Assembly (NCBI GenBank): GCA_011523845.1
Contig: WTFV01000068.1
Span: forward strand, 1-42,012
Source: Acidobacteriota bacterium
Lineage (GTDB): Bacteria > Acidobacteriota > Vicinamibacteria > Vicinamibacterales > UBA8438
Reading direction: 5' to 3'
Length of the DNA: 42,012 nucleotides
Shown here: piece after piece, positions 26,170 to 33,188 of the stretch
Position numbering within the stretch: the first letter of the stretch is position 1
How the letters are laid out: every line of letters begins with the position of its first letter
Made by a program: the position numbers and the translations under genes
Notes under the pieces: model-generated
What the model saw: only the letters and a program-made list of their open reading frames with translations
The model's database searches: none
What the model was told of the DNA's origin: nothing

Positions 26170-26672
26170 GCCTTCACCTCCGGACGCGCACTGGCGTACT
26201 CGGGCACGTGGCCCCGCCGGTAGACCATGAAGGTCCGCTTGTAGGTGATGACGACGGTGCCGTCCTGCTTGAAGCCGCGCGTCCTGACGGTCACGATGCC
26301 CACGTTGGGCCGCGACTTCGACTCGCGCCTGTCCAGCACCTCGCTCTCCGAGTAGATGGTGTCCCCCTCGAACACCGGGGCCGGCAGCCGCACCTCGTCC
26401 CAGCCGAGGTTGGCCATCACGTTGACCGACAGGTCCATCGTCGACTGGCCGGTCACCAGGGCCAGGGTGAACGTCGAGTCGACGAGCCGCTGGCCGAACT
26501 CGGTCTTCTCGGCGTAGGCCGAGTCGAAGTGGATCTTGTTGACGTTCTGCGACAGCAGCGTGAACCAGACGTTGTCGGCCGGAAGCACGGTGCGGCCGAG
26601 CGGGTGCCGGTAGACGTCGCCGACCTCGAAGTCCTCGTAGACGCGGCCGGTCCAACCTTCCTTGACAGGCAT
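26166..26672 (-). CDS. MaoC-like hydratase
   Basis: 168 residues from ATG at 26672, after CAGGAGAA. It has the hot-dog family pattern: LLSQNVNKIHFDSAYAEKTEFG with His in the catalytic loop, followed by STFTLALVTG and GDTIYSESEVLDRRESKSRPNVGIV. In the common MaoC signature the catalytic Asp is G-D-x-N-P-x-H; here this position is Asn (Q-N-V-N-K-I-H), as in the branch found with CitE and CaiB genes and annotated as itaconyl- or mesaconyl-CoA hydratase. It probably hydrates an unsaturated C5 acyl-CoA. It heads the minus arm of the cluster. Confidence 0.9.
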   Translation of the reverse strand: MPVKEGWTGRVYEDFEVGDVYRHPLGRTVLPADNVWFTLLSQNVNKIHFDSAYAEKTEFGQRLVDSTFTLALVTGQSTMDLSVNVMANLGWDEVRLPAPVFEGDTIYSESEVLDRRESKSRPNVGIVTVRTRGFKQDGTVVITYKRTFMVYRRGHVPEYASARPEVKA

Positions 26673-26757
26673 TGCAGTGTTCTCCTGCAAAGATCGGCGC
26701 TCACGCGGCGGACCCGCTGGCGCCCGGATCAGGGAATTATAAATCAGCGGCCTTCCA

Positions 26758-27063
26758 CTACCCGCCAAGGGCACTGACGACCGCGTCCGGATTGCGATCG
26801 ATGACAGTCAGCAGAACGCGGGCCGCGCGGTCCGGCACGCGACGCCCTTGTTCCCAATCCTGTACCGCACGTGCGTCGAGGCCGAAGCGTTCAGCGAACT
26901 GCCGGCGGCTCAGCTTCATTCGCCGGCGCAACGCGACGATCCTCTCAGCGGTCGGATCATCGACAATGCGAGACGGTAGCTCGACCTCGCCGCGCACATG
27001 GGCGAGAACCTCGCCCAACGCCTCTTCGATCTCCCGCCCCCTGGCGGTTCGATCCGTCGTCAT
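26758..27063 (-). CDS. HigA-type antitoxin (XRE helix-turn-helix)
   Basis: 101 residues from ATG at 27063. The C-terminal half is a helix-turn-helix: LSRRQFAERFGLDARAVQDWEQGRRVPD, then a helix ARVLLTVIDRNPDAV. This is the HigA/XRE type that binds its own operator and neutralises a RelE/HigB RNase. ATGA overlaps the toxin stop (27060-27063). The coding sequence appears intact even though the toxin gene is frameshifted. Confidence 0.88.
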   Translation of the reverse strand: MTTDRTARGREIEEALGEVLAHVRGEVELPSRIVDDPTAERIVALRRRMKLSRRQFAERFGLDARAVQDWEQGRRVPDRAARVLLTVIDRNPDAVVSALGG

Positions 27064-27370
27064 CCCTCGTCCCCTTCCCTCTTGATGGCGGCAACCAGCC
27101 GGGACAATGCCCTCTTGTCTGCCGGACTCAGGTCTTCGCGATCCGCTTTGGCGTAGGCCGTCGGCATGTACAGCGCCTCCGGCCCGGCGTGGTAGAAATA
27201 GATGGTTCGGATGCCGCCTCGCTTCCCGCGACCCGACCCCGCCCAACGCAATTTGCGAACCCTCCTGTGCCTCGGATGAGCGGCGCTCCCGCGGGATCGG
27301 CAACAACTGCGGCTTCCATCGCCTCACGCTCCACCGCCGGGATCAGCCTGCGGATGGCACGCTCGTACAT
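27060..27370 (-). pseudogene. Frameshifted HigB/RelE-type toxin gene
   Basis: The N-terminal part from ATG 27370 reads MYERAIRRLIPAVEREAME and AAVVADPAGAPLIRGTGG. The rest, in another frame, reads KLRWAGSGRGKRGGIRTIYFYH and ends KREGDEG; together they match the full RelE/HigB family, which normally has GTGG-[IVL]-RKLRW without a break. Inserting one base in the GGAGGG run near 27258 restores the frame, so a single-base loss has disabled it. GTG at 27391 is excluded as a start because it touches the -10 box. Confidence 0.82.
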
Positions 27371-27393
27371 CCTGGCAGCGAACACCTGCACGG

Positions 27394-27428
27394 ATTATGA
27401 GTTTGCGGCAATGCCGCATTCAAGTCAA
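27394..27428 (-). promoter_or_regulatory. HigBA promoter with palindromic operator
   Basis: On the minus strand TTGACT/TTGAAT (27418-27428) is followed by CATAAT (27394-27399). Between them lies the exact palindrome TGCGGCATTGCCGCA (27404-27418; 7-base arms, one central base), a likely HigA binding site for autoregulation. Confidence 0.65.
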
Positions 27429-27442
27429 GGCTGTACCCAGCG

Positions 27443-27658
27443 TCAGACGATCCCGGCGGCCCGCCACGCCGCGACGGTTTCCGGCGCGTAGCCGAGTTCG
27501 GCGAGCTGCCGCGTGGCGACCGGCGCCGCGACGGCCTGCTCCGGGGTGACGAAGAACACCTCCGTCGTGGCGTGGTTCATCATCGCCCGGAGCGGACGGA
27601 TGGTGACGCCGTTGCCGACCGCGGTGCGCAGGTCCAAGAGGAACACCGACAGCCCGTC
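27443..27658 (-). pseudogene. Fossil fusion of acyl-CoA dehydrogenase and CaiB gene pieces
   Basis: Reading on the minus strand, 27658-27551 matches 17160-17267 of the dehydrogenase gene nearly base for base (DGLSVFLxDLRTAVGNG to TTEVFF). It then joins in frame to the CaiB start region (VTxEQAVAAPxATRQLA, 17846-17900), and then, at CTCGCCGAACTCGGC, to the CaiB end (ELGYAPETVA to AGIV-stop, 18935-18997). The last join lies between two 15-bp copies of CTCGCCGA[C/G]CTCGGC in the CaiB gene. The frame is open through 67 codons from GTG 27646. Confidence 0.9.
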
Positions 27659-28241
27659 GTCGGCTGGCGTGGCTGGTGATGAAGGCCCGGGGCGGTTGCT
27701 GATGGTCGAACCGCAGGCTCGCGCGCTATGAGCACCGATACAGGACTGTGTCCGGGAATTATCGCAGGAGAGGCAAGTTACGGGACTCGTAGCTGTGCAG
27801 ATTGTCTTGGTGGACGTGTCTCATTGTGGGCTATGCGCCTGAAGCTCATCTATCGACCTGTCAATCCGCCGACTAGCAGCACGCACAAGTTCATCGATGA
27901 ACTTGACGCGTGTGACTCTCTTTCCGACACTGACACCTGAGCGTCGCGCGGCTGCTGACAGCACTTCGACGGTACACTGGCGGCTCTCCCGCAAGCCGGC
28001 CTTGGCGCCCGCGACGCCGAGCCAACGGACAAGCAGACGGACATCCATCTCGTGGTCCATGCTGGACATCGCCTGATGAACTCCCCGGTCAGACGCCGTA
28101 GTTGTTCGGCCTGCTTCTCGGCATTCGGGCCACTGACATCAAAGACGGAGCAACGGTCACGTGCGGCCTGGCGCAAGCCGTCTCCCTCCGTAATGTTATG
28201 TGTCGAAGATGATGACGGCGCTGACGTCGCACGTCCGTTCG
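27659..28241. other. Low-coding region upstream of the radical SAM gene
   Basis: About 580 bases with lower GC than its surroundings and only one possible small gene (27821-28069). A minus-strand frame from TTG 28176, after GGAGGGAG, reads LRQAARDRCSVFD and AEKQAEQLRRLTGEFIR before losing sense, and could be the broken N-terminal part of the small gene. No RNA gene or repeat was recognised. Confidence 0.5.
27821..28069 (-). CDS. Possible small protein, unrecognised
   Basis: 82 residues from ATG at 28069, with GGGGAG about 13 bases upstream. MDVRLLVRWLGVAGAKAGL is followed by TVEVLSAAARRSGVSVGKRVTR and a C-terminal RIDRSIDELQ. The mixed basic/acidic helical pattern looks like a real small protein, perhaps a DNA-binding or antitoxin-like factor, but no family is certain. 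An alternative is that it is the 3' part of a frameshifted longer gene (see 27659-28241). Confidence 0.4.
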   Translation of the reverse strand: MSSMDHEMDVRLLVRWLGVAGAKAGLRESRQCTVEVLSAAARRSGVSVGKRVTRVKFIDELVRAASRRIDRSIDELQAHSPQ

Positions 28242-29717
28242 TCAGCTCGCGCGCGCAGCCGGAACGGGGACGGTGGTGTCCCGCGCACTGGCGAGCGCCT
28301 CCTCGCCGGGAGCGGCGACCGCGGTCGGGAGGCGCCGTTCCCGGCGCATCGCGTCCAGGCGGTCGTGGGCCAGGGCGTTCTGGATCAGCGGCAGGTAGAA
28401 GGCGCCGTCTCCCTCGATGGTGATCAGGTCGTCGTCGACCGTCGCCCAACCCAGCTCGACCAGCGCGTCCCACACCGGGCGGTGTTCCTCCACCGCGTCG
28501 CGTCCGACCAGCGCCAGATAGCGACGGCGATCCACCTCCAGGCTCTGCAGCTCCTGGAACAGCAGGTGCAGCCGGAGGTCGGCCTCCGAGTAGTGGAAGC
28601 CCCGCAGCACCGGGAACCGCCCCGCGTCGAGGTCGCGGAAGTAGTCGTCGACGCGGGTCTGATTGATGTAGGCCCATCCCGGATCGTGCGGCGTGCCGAA
28701 GAAGAACGAGATGCCGGCGAATCCCCAGCCCCAGGCGTCGTAGCCGACGAGCTGTCCGTCGTCCTCGCGGAACGGCTGGCGGAACAGCTCCTCGTACAGG
28801 TAGCTGCTCGGCAGCGGGCCGCTGTGCTGGAAGTCGTAGGGCGTCACCTGCGTGAACCCCGCCGACAGCAGGTAGTCCCGACCGATCCGGTACATCTCGA
28901 GGTTCTGCTCGGTCGAGGGCAGCTCGTGGCGCCGGTTGCGCGAGAAGTCCGTGCGTCCGGCGACGTTGAGCTCGTAGTGGGTGATGTGCGTCAGGCCGGC
29001 ATCGACCAGCGCCTGCAGGTCGCGCAGCATGTGGCCGACCGTCTGATTGGGCCAGCCGAAGATCAGGTCGACGCTGACCGGCAGGCCCAGCGTCCGGCAC
29101 GAGGACAGCGTCTGGAACACCTGGGCGGCGGTCTGCTTGCGGCCGCTGGCCTTGATCAGCTCGTCGTCGAGCTGCTGGGCGCCCATGCTGATGCGGTTGA
29201 TGCCGCACGCCTGCATGGCGGCCAGCTTCTCGTGGCTGAACGTCTGCGGTATGCCCTCGAGCGTCACCTCGATGTCGGGCGGCACGTCGAAGACGCCGCG
29301 CACGACGTCCATCAATGCCGCGTACTGGTCCGCCCGGTAGAGGTTCGATGTGCCGCCGCCGAAGTAGATGCTCGCCAGCTCGGCGCCTTCGAGGTAGGGC
29401 CGGAACAGCTCCCCTTCGCGCCTCAGGTACTCGAGATAGGTGTCGAGCTGCTGCCGGTCGCGGTAGACCTCGGTCGGAAACAGGCAGAAGCCGCAGCGTT
29501 CCGGATCGGTCGGCAGGCAGTACGGCGTGCCGACGTACAGGTTGATCCGCTTGCGGACGCCGCGGGCCGCGTGCCGGCGGCTCTCCATGACGGCCGGCAC
29601 CGAGACGTTCCGATCGAGCCAGAAGACGGGCGACGGATGCCCGTGCAGCACCTTGTTGCTCTGCCGGCGATGCCGGTGCTCGTCGATGTAGGTGCGGACC
29701 TCTCGTCTGTCACGCAT
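28242..29717 (-). CDS. Radical SAM protein, HemW/HemN-like, with CX7CX2C cluster
   Basis: 491 residues from ATG at 29717. The iron-sulfur ligands are Cys67, Cys75 and Cys78 (PYCLPTDPERCGFCLFP), a C-x7-C-x2-C spacing instead of the usual C-x3-C-x2-C. Next come GGGTSNLY (120-127), MGAQQLDDELIKASGR and DLIFGWPNQT, which match HemN/HemW-type enzymes. A winged C-terminal domain follows. Such proteins include oxygen-independent coproporphyrinogen oxidase and heme chaperones; the odd cluster suggests another substrate. A TACAAT box lies at 29764-29769. Confidence 0.88.
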   Translation of the reverse strand: MRDRREVRTYIDEHRHRRQSNKVLHGHPSPVFWLDRNVSVPAVMESRRHAARGVRKRINLYVGTPYCLPTDPERCGFCLFPTEVYRDRQQLDTYLEYLRREGELFRPYLEGAELASIYFGGGTSNLYRADQYAALMDVVRGVFDVPPDIEVTLEGIPQTFSHEKLAAMQACGINRISMGAQQLDDELIKASGRKQTAAQVFQTLSSCRTLGLPVSVDLIFGWPNQTVGHMLRDLQALVDAGLTHITHYELNVAGRTDFSRNRRHELPSTEQNLEMYRIGRDYLLSAGFTQVTPYDFQHSGPLPSSYLYEELFRQPFREDDGQLVGYDAWGWGFAGISFFFGTPHDPGWAYINQTRVDDYFRDLDAGRFPVLRGFHYSEADLRLHLLFQELQSLEVDRRRYLALVGRDAVEEHRPVWDALVELGWATVDDDLITIEGDGAFYLPLIQNALAHDRLDAMRRERRLPTAVAAPGEEALASARDTTVPVPAARAS

Positions 29718-29790
29718 GGCGATGCGCGTCGCAGGATCCGGATGCCGGCGTCGCGGGAAGTCCATTGTACCCCACCGCGGCCGGGGCGCC

Positions 29791-29829
29791 CGCTCCTGCT
29801 CGCTCCTGCCGCTCCTGACCGCTCCTGCA
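29791..29829. repeat. Short tandem repeat GCTCCTG x4
   Basis: GCTCCTG occurs at 29792, 29802, 29811 and 29821, at a 9-10-base period. On the minus strand it reads as four CAGGAGC copies between the M1 protease stop and the radical SAM promoter region. Confidence 0.8.
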
Positions 29830-29851
29830 CTGTCCCCTTGGCGGCCGGCGA

Positions 29852-32548
29852 TCACCGCACGCGGGCGAGGACGCCGTGCAGGTGGTTGAAGTCGATGCGC
29901 GTCGGCTCGGCGGGGATCGGGATCTCCACCTCCACTGCCGGCCGATCGACCCGGATCCGGTGGACGATCGGCTCGCGGTCGCGGAACTCCAGGCGGATGG
30001 GGACGGTCGCTCGAAAACCGGGCGGCACGTCCTCCTGCCGCACCGTGCCGTGCAGCACGAACGGCTCCCGCGCGTCGCGCAGCGGCGACACGTCGAGGTC
30101 CGGGCGGTAGGTCGGCACGTCGACGCCGTAGACCCACTGGTCGAAGAACCAGTCCATCGGCTCCCCGAACGCCTCGGTCACAGCGGCCTCGAACGAGCGC
30201 GTGCTGGCGACCCCGCCCATGTGATCGCGCACGAAACCGCGCATCAGGTCGCGGAAGCGCCGGTCGTCGCCGGTCTCGGGATCCATCAGCAGCATGCGGA
30301 GCATGTGCAGGATGAAGGCGCCCTTCTCGTAGACCAGCAGGCGGTAGTCGAACGGGGTGTCGGTGGTGCGCAGCCGGAAGCCGGCCACCAGCGGTCCCGA
30401 TTCGTTGCCGTCGCTCTCGCGGATGACCGCCGGAACGAAACCGTACCGCTTGCCGTATCCCTGCCCGACGTTGACCTCGCCGAGGGCGTCCAGCCGCCAC
30501 GCGTCGAGCATGTCCCGGAACTGGTCCTCCTCGCCGAGTCCCGTCAGCACGTAGAGGGCGGCCGAGTAGTTCGCGAAGCCCTCCGTGATCCACTGGTCGC
30601 GGTACGATTCCCAGTCGACGCCGGCGCCCCACCACTGGTGGGCGACCTCGTGGGCCCGGAACAGCTCCGACTCGCCGGTGTGCAGCCCGCCGAACACGTG
30701 GAAGGTCAGCAGAACCAGTCCGGGAAACGCCTGCCCGCCGGTCGTCCGGGTCTCGGTGACCAGCAGCGAGTCGAACGGATAGGGGCCGAAGTAGTCGATG
30801 TAGGTGCGCAACGATCCCACCAGGTCGTCGAGGGTCTTCTGGCGGTTCCCCGGGGCGAAGCCGACGTGGTTGCGGTCCGCGTAGACGGCAATCGGGGGCA
30901 GGCCGTCGTGCGTCACCTCGTCCACCTCGAAGCGCCCCATGTGGAACGACATCGTGCCGCGGACCGGCCGGTTCGTCACCCAGCGCATGATGCGGGTGTC
31001 GTCCTCGACCCGTTCGTCCAGCAGCTCCCCGCCGCTTGCGATGCGGAATCGCTCGGGCACCCGGAACGTCAGGTCGAAGCGCCGCCGCCGGTTGTCCGGA
31101 TGCCGGGGGATCCACGAGGTCGTGTCCTTGAGCAGATACCCGGAGGCGTCGCGCAGGCGCTCGATCAGCTCCGCCTCGTAGGCGATCTCCAGGACGAAAC
31201 GCTCGCCGGCCGCGACCGGGCGCGGCAGCAGCACGGTGAGCCACGGGTCGTGCAGGTCCTCGCTGAAGCGCCGGTCGTGGGTCGCCTGCACGTAGTGGAC
31301 CTGCTCGCCCGCGATGGGGGTCGGCTCGTCGGGGCCGGGCGGCCCGTCGTCGGCCCGGTCCGGGTCGCGATCCGCCACCCGATCCGCCGGCGCCCGGTCC
31401 GGGGCGAACAGCGCCACGCGCGTCGCGTCTTCGACGTCCGGCGGCAGGTCGGTCCGCCAGCGGACGTCGGTGACGTCGGCGAACGGCGAGATGTTCAGCC
31501 GCAGCGCGGCCAGCGGCAGGAGCGGCTCCATCACCAGCGCCACGCTCGCCGCCGCGTCGCCGTTGCCCTCGATGGCGATGTCCACGTCGGTGCGGGACAC
31601 CTGCATCCGCGGGCGCCAGCGCTCCTCGTCGGGAACGAGGGTGCGGGGCGACAGGCCGTAGTCGCGGAAGCTCCACTCGTCGTCGTCCCGTTCGGCTTCC
31701 GGATCGGCGGGGCCTTCGATCTCCGGATCGCGGGGGAAGCGGCCGATCGTCGGATCGACGAGCGCCGGCTCGAACTCGTCCCGCGCGTGAAAGCCCATCC
31801 AGACGTCGGTCAGCTTCCGGCGGCTGTCGAACTCCCAGATCGTCACTTCCTCCAGGTCGCGGGGCTCGATCTCGATCGAGAACCAGTCATGTTCCCGCCC
31901 GTCGATCTCGCCGAACAGGTAGGGGCGGTCGCCGGGCGCCGCGAGCCCGGACTCGGCGCGCCACAGATCCAGTGCGACCCGGGCGTCGGGATTCCGCAGC
32001 CGGTCTTCCAGCAGCGCTTCCCGGCGGTCCTCGAGCAGGTCCGCCGCACGCTCCCGCTGCCGCCGCTCGCGCCGCCCGCCGCCGGCCCGCGGCGGGTCGG
32101 TCACCAGCGCCCGCAGCCGTTCGTCGAGGTCGCCGCTGAACCAGAGGACGAACCGCTCGAACTCCTCCTCCAGGAAGTCCTCGTCGATCAGTTTCCGGAG
32201 CTGCTGGTGCTCCACGCCGTCCGGCGGCCAGGCGCGCACCGTGCCGCGGCCGAGAAACACCGCGACCCGGGAGCGGCCGCCGGCCGGCGGCGTCAGAAAG
32301 AGGTCGCCGCGCTCCAGCTCGAGCTCGAAGCGGTCGATCCACAGCCGCCCGCGGCGAACGTGGCCGGCCGGCTCCGGCTCCGCCTCGCGCAACTCGTCGT
32401 ACAGCGGCGGGGGACCGAGGCCGGGTTCGTCGTCGGCGGCGAACGCGACGCCGCCGGCGAGCAGGAAGGACGAGGCGGCGAGAGCGGTGACGATGTTCCG
32501 CAGGATCCGCGACGTTCCGCAGGGGCAGAGATGCACGCTCGGCATCAT
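29852..32548 (-). CDS. Secreted M1-type metallopeptidase with long N-terminal region
   Basis: 898 residues from ATG at 32548, chosen because a signal peptide follows (ILRNIVTALAASSFLLAGG, AFA-ADD). The zinc site is H633-E-V-A-H637, with Glu656 in WITEGFANY: HExxH-x18-E, an M1 gluzincin. The preceding 550 residues include an acidic/Arg-rich helical segment (about 150-190) and beta-rich parts (about 330-560). M1 aminopeptidases normally bind the N-terminus via GxMEN; here the matching site reads TRTTGGQAFPG, so an endopeptidase or other specificity is possible. Likely periplasmic. Confidence 0.9.
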   Translation of the reverse strand: MMPSVHLCPCGTSRILRNIVTALAASSFLLAGGVAFAADDEPGLGPPPLYDELREAEPEPAGHVRRGRLWIDRFELELERGDLFLTPPAGGRSRVAVFLGRGTVRAWPPDGVEHQQLRKLIDEDFLEEEFERFVLWFSGDLDERLRALVTDPPRAGGGRRERRQRERAADLLEDRREALLEDRLRNPDARVALDLWRAESGLAAPGDRPYLFGEIDGREHDWFSIEIEPRDLEEVTIWEFDSRRKLTDVWMGFHARDEFEPALVDPTIGRFPRDPEIEGPADPEAERDDDEWSFRDYGLSPRTLVPDEERWRPRMQVSRTDVDIAIEGNGDAAASVALVMEPLLPLAALRLNISPFADVTDVRWRTDLPPDVEDATRVALFAPDRAPADRVADRDPDRADDGPPGPDEPTPIAGEQVHYVQATHDRRFSEDLHDPWLTVLLPRPVAAGERFVLEIAYEAELIERLRDASGYLLKDTTSWIPRHPDNRRRRFDLTFRVPERFRIASGGELLDERVEDDTRIMRWVTNRPVRGTMSFHMGRFEVDEVTHDGLPPIAVYADRNHVGFAPGNRQKTLDDLVGSLRTYIDYFGPYPFDSLLVTETRTTGGQAFPGLVLLTFHVFGGLHTGESELFRAHEVAHQWWGAGVDWESYRDQWITEGFANYSAALYVLTGLGEEDQFRDMLDAWRLDALGEVNVGQGYGKRYGFVPAVIRESDGNESGPLVAGFRLRTTDTPFDYRLLVYEKGAFILHMLRMLLMDPETGDDRRFRDLMRGFVRDHMGGVASTRSFEAAVTEAFGEPMDWFFDQWVYGVDVPTYRPDLDVSPLRDAREPFVLHGTVRQEDVPPGFRATVPIRLEFRDREPIVHRIRVDRPAVEVEIPIPAEPTRIDFNHLHGVLARVR

Positions 32549-32718
32549 GCCCGTTTTCCGAACCGGCGTAAAGGTCGAGCGACGCCGTATCACGATTCGG
32601 GAGCCGGCGCCGCTACGAGGAACGAGCGTGTCCCTCGCCGGACCCGTGGTCTCCACCTCGGCAACCGCCGCCACGAGGCAGCCGCGGCAGCCGCCGGACG
32701 CCGTGGTAGCATGATTTC

Positions 32719-32979
32719 GTGTTCGACACGCACGCGATCGCCCGGCAACCGACCGGAGCCGGCCTTACGGCCGAGCAGGCCGACGCCATCACGAACGCGG
32801 TGCGTCAGGCTGCCGAGCACGGTGACTATGCGACACGCCCGGAACTGGAGGCCCTCGCCACGAAGGTCGACCTGGCCAGCCTGGAGGCGCGCCTGACGTG
32901 GCGCTTCGCCGGTGCGATGCTCGCACAGACACTCGCCATCCTCGGCGGTGTTCTCGCGATGCTGCGGCTGCTGGAGTGA
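32719..32979 (+). CDS. Small coiled-coil membrane protein, copy 2
   Basis: 86 residues from GTG at 32719. MFDTHAIARQPTGAGLTAEQADAIT and VRQAAEHGDY correspond position by position with copy 1 at 19016. It has a central coiled coil and a C-terminal membrane helix ending AILGGVLAMLRLLE. TAGCAT lies seven bases upstream, again suggesting a near-leaderless start. It is divergent from the M1 protease. Confidence 0.75.
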   Translation: MFDTHAIARQPTGAGLTAEQADAITNAVRQAAEHGDYATRPELEALATKVDLASLEARLTWRFAGAMLAQTLAILGGVLAMLRLLE

Positions 32980-33022
32980 CCGCGGCTCACCAATCGATGG
33001 CAGCGGCGCGGTACCCCACCTG

Positions 33023-33188
33023 GCAGCCCGTGGCGAAAGTCCCCGCTGCATTCGAGCGGCGATGCATCCCGCCTGACCGCGTTGTTCGTCGGTTACATAT
33101 GCCCAATATGCGCCCTCCTCACGCCGGGTACCGGGTGTCGGGGCGCCTCGCCGCTCTCGGTGCGACGCGGGGTTTCACCACGGGCTGC
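33023..33188. repeat. 166-bp non-coding element with inverted-repeat ends
   Basis: The left end GCAGCCCGTGGCGAAAGT (33023-33046 with the following CCCCGC) and the right end (33167-33188, reverse complement GCAGCCCGTGGTGAAACCCC) are imperfect inverted repeats of about 22 bp. The inside carries the CATTCGAGCGGCGATGCATC block shared with 2751-2796, 6380-6450 and weakly 35334-35362. No coding frame. The right end overlaps the stop codon of the kinase/Nudix gene. Confidence 0.75.

Noticed and set aside
27728..27940. A 70-codon plus-strand frame upstream of the radical SAM gene
   Set aside because: No ribosome site, no recognisable pattern, and it opposes the more protein-like minus-strand frame at 27821-28069.
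28242..31676. A 1144-codon minus-strand frame joining the radical SAM protein with sequence opposite another frame of the M1 protease
   Set aside because: Only the part from 29717 down is radical SAM-like; the upstream part is a shifted-frame reading of the M1 gene with no family features.
32549..32674. Longer N-terminus for the M1 protease (start at 32674)
   Set aside because: The added part is low-complexity and precedes a clear signal peptide; the ATG at 32548 is the better start.
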